Shown here: positions 1-5,079 of the stretch, one piece after another | Layout of the letters: every line of letters begins with the position of its first letter | How positions within the stretch are numbered: the first letter of the stretch is position 1 | Assembly: GCA_003445855.1 (NCBI GenBank) | Contig: DMCG01000226.1 | Span: 15,591-20,669 of the forward strand | Reading direction: 5' to 3' | Length of the DNA stretch: 5,079 nt | Source of the DNA: Spartobacteria bacterium | GTDB taxonomy: Bacteria; Verrucomicrobiota; Verrucomicrobiia; Chthoniobacterales; UBA10450 | The notes under the pieces: generated by a model | Databases searched by the model: none | What the model saw: only the letters and a program-made list of their open reading frames with translations | What the model was told of the DNA's origin: nothing | Position numbers and translations under genes: made by a program

Positions 1-435
1 TTCATGGATGAGCTGCGCTTTGCCACCGGCTGCAAACGTCCCGAAATCGTGTTGACGACCGCTAACATCGGCTTCATCGCGACTCGGCTGATGTTGTTGC
101 TCGGCCAATTCAACTACGGGAAGAAGGGTATCCTCGATGTCACCCACACGCGTCTCTTCACCTTTCGCTCCATGCGCGAGCTGTTGAGACAGTCGGGCTA
201 CAAAATTCTAGAAGTGCGAGGCATCCCGGCGCCCTTTCCGGTTGCGCTTGGCAATAATTTCATTACGCGCATTCTGCTTCGCCTCAACAGCACATTGATC
301 TGGTTGAGCAAAGGGCTTTTCTCTTACCAGATTTTCATCCGCGCACGGGCGATGCCCACCGTGAACAATGTGCTGCACGAAACAATTTCGGGTAGTAAAG
401 CGCTGAAGGCCGAAGTGCTCGGCCAGGCAGCCTGA
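1..435 (+). CDS. SAM-dependent methyltransferase domain, C-terminal part (probably of a glycosyltransferase/methyltransferase fusion); 5' end outside window
   Basis: The frame is open from the first base, so the ATG at position 4 is probably an internal methionine and the gene starts upstream of the window. The visible 144 residues match the end of class I methyltransferases of the Methyltransf_23 type found in polysaccharide clusters: a late beta strand (EIVLTTANIGF, about residues 15-25), then the GILDVTHTRLFTFRS segment (43-57) typical of this group, a helix, and a strand (YKILEVRGIPAP, 67-78). The remaining tail includes LSKGLFSYQIFIRARA (102-117). From memory, this tail occurs in proteins annotated as bifunctional glycosyltransferase/class I methyltransferase. 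The SAM-binding glycine-rich loop and any N-terminal GT2 domain would lie to the left and cannot be checked. The likely role is cytoplasmic methylation of a sugar or glycan intermediate. It ends 28 bases before the epimerase gene, so cotranscription is likely. Confidence is good for the methyltransferase fold and moderate for the fusion. Confidence 0.82.
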   Translation, partial: FMDELRFATGCKRPEIVLTTANIGFIATRLMLLLGQFNYGKKGILDVTHTRLFTFRSMRELLRQSGYKILEVRGIPAPFPVALGNNFITRILLRLNSTLIWLSKGLFSYQIFIRARAMPTVNNVLHETISGSKALKAEVLGQAA

Positions 436-463
436 TCGCGGCAGCTTAGGGCGACTTCAAGAT

Positions 464-1534
464 GTGAAGCGCATGAAGATCATTCTTACAGGCGCCTGCG
501 GATTTGCCGGCAGCACGATCGCCGCCGACCTACTTGCTTCGCGCGACGGCATCGAGATTATCGGTGTTGATAATCTAAGTCGGCCCGGTAGCGAACTGAA
601 CCGCCCAATCCTCACGAAGATGGGCATCAAGCTGCGCCATCTCGACATCCGCAACGCGAGCGACCTTGATACTCTTCCCCCCGCCGATTGGATAATCGAT
701 GCTGCGGCCAATCCAAGCATACTTGCGGGCATTGATGGCCGCGCGAGCAGCCGGCAGGTGATTGAGCATAACCTTCTTGGAACAATCAACCTTCTTGAAT
801 ACTGCAAGCAACATCGAGCCGGGTTTATCTTGTTAAGCACGAGCCGCGTGTATTCGGTCGCGGCACTGACTGCAATTAGGGTTGCAGTAATAAAGGATGC
901 TTATCGTCCTGCGGCGCAGAAGACGCGCGGTCTGAGTTCGCACGGAATCTCGGAAGAATTTTCGACAGAGGCGCCTCTTTCACTCTACGGAGCAGCAAAG
1001 CGCGCTTCCGAACAACTTGCACTCGAGTACGGAAGTTCTTTCCAATTTCCTGTATGGATTAACCGATGTGGCGTATTGGCCGGGGCCGGGCAATTTGGCA
1101 AAGCGGATCAGGGTATTTTTTCGTTTTGGATCCACAGCTATCGGTGGCGAAAACCACTTCAGTATCTCGGGTTTGACGGCGAAGGACACCAGGTGCGCGA
1201 TTGTCTTCACCCACGCGATCTAATTCCCGTCCTGCTAAAGCAAATTAACGGCGCCACGGGCGCACCCGTTTGCAATTTCAGCGGTGGCACGAGAAACAGC
1301 ATGTCACTGCGTCAGTTGAGCGCTTGGTGCACAAACCGATTTCAGGCACACAATGTGGGACACGACATGCAAGTTCGTTCATTCGATGTTCCGTGGCTTG
1401 TTCTGGATTGTTCTCATGCGCGAAGGCAATGGGATTGGCATCCGCAAACATCAATCGAAAGTGTGCTCGAGGAGATCGCAGTTCATGCAGACACGCGGCC
1501 CAATTGGCTGGGGCTAAGCCGCTCACCCGATTAG
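464..1534 (+). CDS. NAD-dependent epimerase/dehydratase, CDP-paratose 2-epimerase (tyvelose epimerase)-like
   Basis: This is an extended short-chain dehydrogenase of 356 residues, the usual size for the family. It shows the N-terminal dinucleotide-binding motif TGACGFAG (residues 9-16), an acidic residue after strand 2 (VDNLSR, D36), AANPS (81-85), the active-site strand STSRVYS (125-131) and the catalytic YxxxK (Y175, K179). Further along are NRCGVLAGAGQFG (200-212) and HQVRDCLHPRDL (242-253). The AANPS, STSRVYS and QFG...DQG elements are what I associate with CDP-paratose 2-epimerases, which invert C2 of a CDP-dideoxyhexose using bound NAD. The real substrate may differ, since no CDP-glucose or other dideoxysugar genes are visible. 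The start used is GTG 464, with a weak AGGG 12 bases upstream. The in-frame ATG at 473 gives MKIILTG, where most relatives begin, and is an equally good start. It lies in a run of same-strand glycan genes and is cytoplasmic. Confidence 0.88.
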   Translation: MKRMKIILTGACGFAGSTIAADLLASRDGIEIIGVDNLSRPGSELNRPILTKMGIKLRHLDIRNASDLDTLPPADWIIDAAANPSILAGIDGRASSRQVIEHNLLGTINLLEYCKQHRAGFILLSTSRVYSVAALTAIRVAVIKDAYRPAAQKTRGLSSHGISEEFSTEAPLSLYGAAKRASEQLALEYGSSFQFPVWINRCGVLAGAGQFGKADQGIFSFWIHSYRWRKPLQYLGFDGEGHQVRDCLHPRDLIPVLLKQINGATGAPVCNFSGGTRNSMSLRQLSAWCTNRFQAHNVGHDMQVRSFDVPWLVLDCSHARRQWDWHPQTSIESVLEEIAVHADTRPNWLGLSRSPD

Positions 1535-1580
1535 CAATTTCTTCGACAACTATGGCATAGAGAACGCTGTTCACTGGGCG

Positions 1581-2411
1581 ATGTTCGGGATAAAGAGATG
1601 GGACACACGTTCCACGGTTTGCGACCACATTAATTCGAAAGAATCGGCCACCGATTCGGCGCTCACACTTTTGTCAATTGTCATTCCCGCAAGGAACGAA
1701 GAGAGATGCATTGCCGCGACAGTCGAACATCTGCATCTGGAACTGCGCATGCGGGGCATTCCTCACGAAATCATCGTGGTGGATGATGCCAGCAGCGACA
1801 GAACGGTGGAAGCGCTCAATGCGACCCACCGCAACTTGCCCGAGCTTGTCATTCTCAAAAACCCGGGTCCACACGGCTTCGGCCGGGCGGTCATTCACGG
1901 CATCGACCACATGAAGGGCGATGCCGTTGTCATCATGATGGCCGATGAATCGGATGATTGCCGCGACGTTGTGCGTTACTGGACGCTCTTGAACGACGGC
2001 TACGAGTGTGTTTTTGGCAGCCGGTTTTTGCGCGGTGGTGGCGTGATCGATTATCCGCGGTTCAAACTGGCGATCAACCGGCTGGCCAACTTTTTTGTGC
2101 GGACGTTGTTTGGATTCAAACTGAACGACACAACCAACGCGTTCAAAGCTTATCGCAAAACCGTGATCGATGGTTGCCGGCCACTGATATCGCCCCATTT
2201 CAATATCACGCTGGAATTGCCACTTAAAGCGATCACGCGCGGTTATTCATGGGTAAGTGTTCCCGTCACCTGGCGCAATCGACGCGCTGGAGAATCGAAA
2301 CTTAGACTCAAGGAAATGGGAAGCCGTTACCTCTTCATTTGCCTCTACATCCTGCTCGAGAAGTGGTTGAGCAGGGGCGATTATCGCAGGAACCAAACAT
2401 TCACCGCCTGA
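1581..2411 (+). CDS. Family 2 glycosyltransferase, dolichol-phosphate mannose synthase-like
   Basis: This 276-residue protein has a GT-A fold. After a variable lead of about 30 residues comes the family 2 opening SIVIPARNE (32-40), the nucleotide-binding VVDDASSD (66-73), GFGRAV (99-104), and an acidic metal-site region ADESDD (121-126). These are followed by FGSRF (145-149), LNDTTNAFKAYR (181-192), SPHFN (204-208), ELPLKA (212-217) and WRNRRAGESK (231-240), the last typical of DPM1-like enzymes. There is no strong C-terminal membrane anchor; LFICLYILLEKWL (251-263) is a short hydrophobic helix that may sit at the membrane. By family, it should move a sugar from a nucleotide donor to a polyprenyl phosphate at the cytoplasmic face; the sugar is unknown. 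The usual DAD metal motif is replaced by D-E-S-D, which seems normal for this subgroup. ATG 1581 is the only start before the conserved strand apart from a TTG at 1671, and it has no clear Shine-Dalgarno. It begins 46 bases after the epimerase stop. Confidence 0.9.
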   Translation: MFGIKRWDTRSTVCDHINSKESATDSALTLLSIVIPARNEERCIAATVEHLHLELRMRGIPHEIIVVDDASSDRTVEALNATHRNLPELVILKNPGPHGFGRAVIHGIDHMKGDAVVIMMADESDDCRDVVRYWTLLNDGYECVFGSRFLRGGGVIDYPRFKLAINRLANFFVRTLFGFKLNDTTNAFKAYRKTVIDGCRPLISPHFNITLELPLKAITRGYSWVSVPVTWRNRRAGESKLRLKEMGSRYLFICLYILLEKWLSRGDYRRNQTFTA

Positions 2412-2428
2412 GCGAATCACCATTTCGC

Positions 2429-3973
2429 ATGGAGACGCCACGCCGGAAGTTCCTTGTCGCTTTCCTCGTTATTCTGGCGCTCTCGGTGCCACTCTGGCCG
2501 GGCTTTGACCGCCCTGCCACTGCTATGGACGAAGGATCACTGCTCGTTTATCCGGAGTTAATTCTCAAAGGACAACTTCCGTACCGTGATTTCGAAACAT
2601 TTTATGGGCCAGCGAACCTTTGGGTTCTGTCGGCCGCCTATGCTGGCTTCGGCCCAAGTATTTTTGCTGAACGCGCCGTCGGCTTGACCTATCGGGTCCT
2701 GACTCTCCTGGCGATTTTCGCGCTGGTGCAGCGATGGGGTACGACACTCGCTGCGGGCTGCACCATCGTAGCCAGCTTACTTCTTTTGCCGATATTGCTC
2801 GGTGCATATGCGTGGATCGGCGGGGCAGTATGCGCGTTGTGGTCGATTTACATGATCGCTAAGCCTGAATCAGTACGTCGATCTTTTCTCGGAGGCATTC
2901 TTGCCGGATTGGCGCTGTTGTTTCGAGTCGATCTGGGGCCAGCAGTGATCGCTTCGGCCCTGCCGCTGTTTCTTCTCATGAGGGCGGCGCGGCGCTGGAG
3001 TTATCTTGGCGGAGCCGCTTTTGCGCTGCTGCCACTCGGATGGCTAACAGTGGCTGCGGGTCCGAAGGAGATCCTAAACAACCTGCTGCTTTTCCCGGTG
3101 ATTTACTCAAGTCCAGCGCGCCATCTACCAACCTTTTCAGCGAAGAATTACTTGGTCTTGCTATTTTTTGCTCACATCGTCGCCGTTGCTAGCAACATCT
3201 TTGCCGGTGTGATCGCGATCCGCGCTGACCGCCGAAGTCCCACGGCACGCCTTCTTTTGTCCCTGGCACTTCTTGGCCTCGCTGTAACCCATCAGGCAGC
3301 ACAACGGATCGATCTAATCCACGTCATGTTTGTCGCCTTCGTCTCGATAGGTGTGTTGCCATTGTCGATCTTTGTAATTCGGTCGCACTTACGTGTTACA
3401 ATGTCGCGGCCGGGTGAAGCAGCGCTCGCCACTGCCATTGCTCTTCTCTTGCTCGAGGGGATTTCACCCGAGGTCGCCGCGACTGCTCGTGCCGAAGTAA
3501 TTGCCGGTTTAGGTGGCCAAACCGGAACAACCGTCTTTCTGGCGCGACATGGACGCTCGTTTCCGCTTTCTTCCATGTACGCGGCCGTCACTCTTAGCAA
3601 AATGCTCGACCGGCTGGATGCTCTGGCATCGCCCGGCGAACGAGTTTTCGTGGGACCGGCCGATCTTCGTCGCACCAATGCCAATGAAACATTCATCTAC
3701 CACTTGATGCCTCAACTTCGACCCGCCACCTATTTCCTTGAAATGAATCCTCGATCGGCCAATCGGCCAAACTCTCGTCTAGGGCAAGACATCGCCAGCG
3801 CAGATTGGCTAGTATTGAGCCACAGATTTGATGGATGGAATGAGCCGAACAAATCGGCAGAACTTGGATCCGATCAACCGATGCGGGTCGTTAAGGATCA
3901 GTTCGAACTGTGCGGTCAGTATGGCGGTCGCGATTTGTATCGCCGTCGCACACCGGCCGTAACGAAACTCTAA
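2429..3973 (+). CDS. Polytopic membrane protein resembling GT-C glycosyltransferases, with soluble C-terminal domain
   Basis: The protein has 514 residues from ATG 2429. It begins with a basic stub and a first membrane helix (about 8-23), followed by a loop carrying DEG (34-36) and YRDFETFYGPANLW (52-65). An acidic residue in the first extracytoplasmic loop is the hallmark of GT-C enzymes, which use lipid-phosphate sugars. About ten more hydrophobic segments follow to residue 343. Polar motifs sit at segment edges: FRVD (165-168) and QRIDLIH (292-298). Residues from about 350 to 514 form a soluble tail with GERVFVGPADLRR (403-415) and RPATYFLEMNP (431-441), probably extracytoplasmic. I cannot assign a named family; relatives are mostly annotated as hypothetical. 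The likely role is transfer of a lipid-linked sugar to a surface glycan. The reading frame is open further upstream to a TTG at 2339, but that overlaps 73 bases of the GT2 gene and adds a polar leader, so ATG 2429, 17 bases after the GT2 stop, is preferred. It is probably translated with the upstream genes. Confidence 0.72.
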   Translation: METPRRKFLVAFLVILALSVPLWPGFDRPATAMDEGSLLVYPELILKGQLPYRDFETFYGPANLWVLSAAYAGFGPSIFAERAVGLTYRVLTLLAIFALVQRWGTTLAAGCTIVASLLLLPILLGAYAWIGGAVCALWSIYMIAKPESVRRSFLGGILAGLALLFRVDLGPAVIASALPLFLLMRAARRWSYLGGAAFALLPLGWLTVAAGPKEILNNLLLFPVIYSSPARHLPTFSAKNYLVLLFFAHIVAVASNIFAGVIAIRADRRSPTARLLLSLALLGLAVTHQAAQRIDLIHVMFVAFVSIGVLPLSIFVIRSHLRVTMSRPGEAALATAIALLLLEGISPEVAATARAEVIAGLGGQTGTTVFLARHGRSFPLSSMYAAVTLSKMLDRLDALASPGERVFVGPADLRRTNANETFIYHLMPQLRPATYFLEMNPRSANRPNSRLGQDIASADWLVLSHRFDGWNEPNKSAELGSDQPMRVVKDQFELCGQYGGRDLYRRRTPAVTKL

Positions 3974-4000
3974 TCGGAACTGATGCGCGATAGCCCTAGC

Positions 4001-5079
4001 TTATTTCAATATCTGCAGCGCGCGAAGTAATCCTTCGCTCACCAATTCGTAAAGCGGATACTGCACGGCGAGGATGTAATATTGTCGGAGTTCAATAGCG
4101 CAAATTAAGGCCACGGCTACGCCGAGCAGGATGTGTCGGTGGCGCCGGACCGGCGCGACAAGCCCGACGAGTGAGCCGAAGGCGAGGAAGCGCAGCGGCA
4201 TGTCCCACATGTTGGCGTAGCGCAGGTTCATTCCGTACTTGACGTTGCACATCACGAGATAACTCGCCGCGATAAAGATCGACATGAAAAGCTCCCGCTT
4301 CATTGTGCGATCGAGTTGAAAGATCGAACCAAGCGCGAGAATCAAAATGATCGGACTAGCGAGGAGAAGATCGACCAGGTAACGATGCCACGGTCCGTCG
4401 CCGGTCTCGATCGCGTACGGTGCCTGGGAGGCTTTACTCACGAGTAAGCGGTAAGTATCGATCAAGTTGTGCAAACCGCCGGCCAGAAAGACGAGGATGA
4501 CAACGCCGAGCAGCGGACCGGCGATCGTGGCCAGCAATAGCTCGCGCGTGACCGTTCCAAATTGTAGCCAACGGTTGGTTAAAATAAGAACGACGAGAGC
4601 GATCCAAAGGAAAAACGAATTTTCCTTCGTGATGACGAGGAGAGCGACCGCAAGCCCGTAGGCGACGACCCATGGCCATTCATGGGGCGCGTGCAAGTTT
4701 TCCCAAAGAAGCCAGAGACAAAGCAGCGCCCAGAATGTGAAGACACCATCGATGAACGCGTGTTGCGACATGTGGATTTGCGTTGGCGCAAAGGCCATGA
4801 GCGCACCAATTCCGAGTGCCCAGTTCGATCCGCGCAATCGCCAAGCAAAGATGACGGCGAGACCAAGCGTGAGCACGCTGAAGAAAGCGGCGACGGAACG
4901 CAGGGCTTCGAGCGATTGGTCACCGAAAAGCGAATGCCAGAGATAACCTGAAAAAATGTAAAGAAACCGGACCGGCGGAAGAATCGCGTATGGCAACTCA
5001 TTTTGCTCCGCGATGTAACCCTCGACTAGGTCTGGGTACGATGTGATTCCGCCTTTGACGAGAGCGTTGACGTACTGGC
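4001..5079 (-). CDS. Family 39 (PMT/ArnT-type) membrane glycosyltransferase, 5' end outside window
   Basis: Read on the minus strand, the frame is open from the right edge (first whole codon ends at 5077) to the TAA at 4001-4003, giving 358 visible residues. A TTG at 4996 could be taken as a start, but the 27 codons before it are open and read as protein (QYVNALVKGGITSYPDLVEG), so the true start is beyond the window. The visible part includes the loop after the first membrane segment (LPPVRFLY, 32-39), then about ten hydrophobic segments. PTQIHMSQHAFIDGVFTFWA (98-117) and ITKENSFFLW (149-158) are typical of the PMT_2/family 39 group. These integral membrane enzymes take a sugar from a polyprenyl-phosphate donor and attach it to lipid A, glycan or protein on the outer face. 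The catalytic acidic pair of loop 1 should lie outside the window and cannot be checked. The gene converges on the preceding plus-strand gene with 27 bases between stops, so it belongs to a separate transcript. Confidence 0.83.
   Translation of the reverse strand, partial: QYVNALVKGGITSYPDLVEGYIAEQNELPYAILPPVRFLYIFSGYLWHSLFGDQSLEALRSVAAFFSVLTLGLAVIFAWRLRGSNWALGIGALMAFAPTQIHMSQHAFIDGVFTFWALLCLWLLWENLHAPHEWPWVVAYGLAVALLVITKENSFFLWIALVVLILTNRWLQFGTVTRELLLATIAGPLLGVVILVFLAGGLHNLIDTYRLLVSKASQAPYAIETGDGPWHRYLVDLLLASPIILILALGSIFQLDRTMKRELFMSIFIAASYLVMCNVKYGMNLRYANMWDMPLRFLAFGSLVGLVAPVRRHRHILLGVAVALICAIELRQYYILAVQYPLYELVSEGLLRALQILK

Noticed and set aside
457..840. Minus-strand open frame of 127 codons opposite the epimerase N-terminus
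   Set aside because: The translation is dominated by R, S and L with no domain signal, while the opposite strand encodes a clear Rossmann fold with family motifs.
1535..1580. The 46-base gap before the GT2 gene as a possible promoter or small RNA
   Set aside because: I see no convincing -35/-10 pair, hairpin or operator; it looks like a plain intra-operon spacer.
1278..1628. Minus-strand open frame of 116 codons spanning the epimerase/GT2 junction
   Set aside because: It has no recognisable motif and is mostly antisense to the epimerase C-terminus. Crossing the 46-base gap is not enough to support a gene.
1674..2198. Minus-strand open frame of 174 codons opposite the GT2 gene
   Set aside because: It lies entirely antisense to a well-supported GT2 coding sequence except for nothing of its own: the translation is rich in H, R and Q, shows no recognisable motif, and has no start context. 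It is a shadow of the sense codons.
3754..3769. Tandem repeat of ATCGGCCA, two copies
   Set aside because: Two 8-base copies inside a coding region (encoding part of RSANRPN) are compatible with chance, and no further copies flank them.
3930..3943. Perfect 5-bp inverted repeat GCGAT-TTGT-ATCGC as a possible terminator stem
   Set aside because: It is short, lies inside the coding sequence 30 bases before the stop, does not extend into a longer stem, and has no following T run.

Overview
The window reads as ordinary bacterial chromosome carrying a surface-glycan or glycolipid biosynthesis locus. It is densely coding, with gaps of 17-46 bases and base composition in the mid-50s percent G+C by eye. 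It holds five genes, of which the first and last are cut by the window edges. I see no RNA gene, insertion sequence, CRISPR array, phage gene or plasmid function, and no gene-free stretch above about 50 bases. The protein set (a bifunctional-type methyltransferase tail, a CDP-paratose-2-epimerase-like SDR, a dolichol-phosphate-mannose-synthase-like GT2 and large GT-C-like membrane proteins) and the moderate G+C recall soil Verrucomicrobiota (Chthoniobacter/Udaeobacter-like) or a similar free-living Gram-negative lineage. That placement is recall and inference; nothing in the window proves it.

Layout. Positions 1-435 (+) encode the C-terminal 144 residues of a SAM-dependent methyltransferase domain, probably the tail of a glycosyltransferase/methyltransferase fusion. 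Positions 464-1534 (+) encode an NAD-dependent sugar-nucleotide epimerase. Positions 1581-2411 (+) encode a soluble-looking family 2 glycosyltransferase. Positions 2429-3973 (+) encode a polytopic membrane protein resembling lipid-carrier-dependent (GT-C) glycosyltransferases, with a soluble C-terminal domain. These four are co-directional and closely spaced, so they look like one operon. Converging on them, 27 bases downstream, is a minus-strand gene (4001 to the right edge) for a PMT/ArnT-type family 39 glycosyltransferase. It stays open through the right edge.

How they may work together (inference): the epimerase supplies a modified nucleotide sugar, the GT2 loads a sugar onto a polyprenyl phosphate at the cytoplasmic face, and the GT-C-like membrane proteins transfer the lipid-linked sugar on the periplasmic side to a glycan, lipid or protein acceptor. 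The methyltransferase would modify a sugar or glycan intermediate. The final product cannot be read from this window. Nothing here amounts to a clearly new defence or mobile system. The most notable point is the conserved-looking grouping of epimerase, GT2 and an uncharacterised GT-C-like protein.
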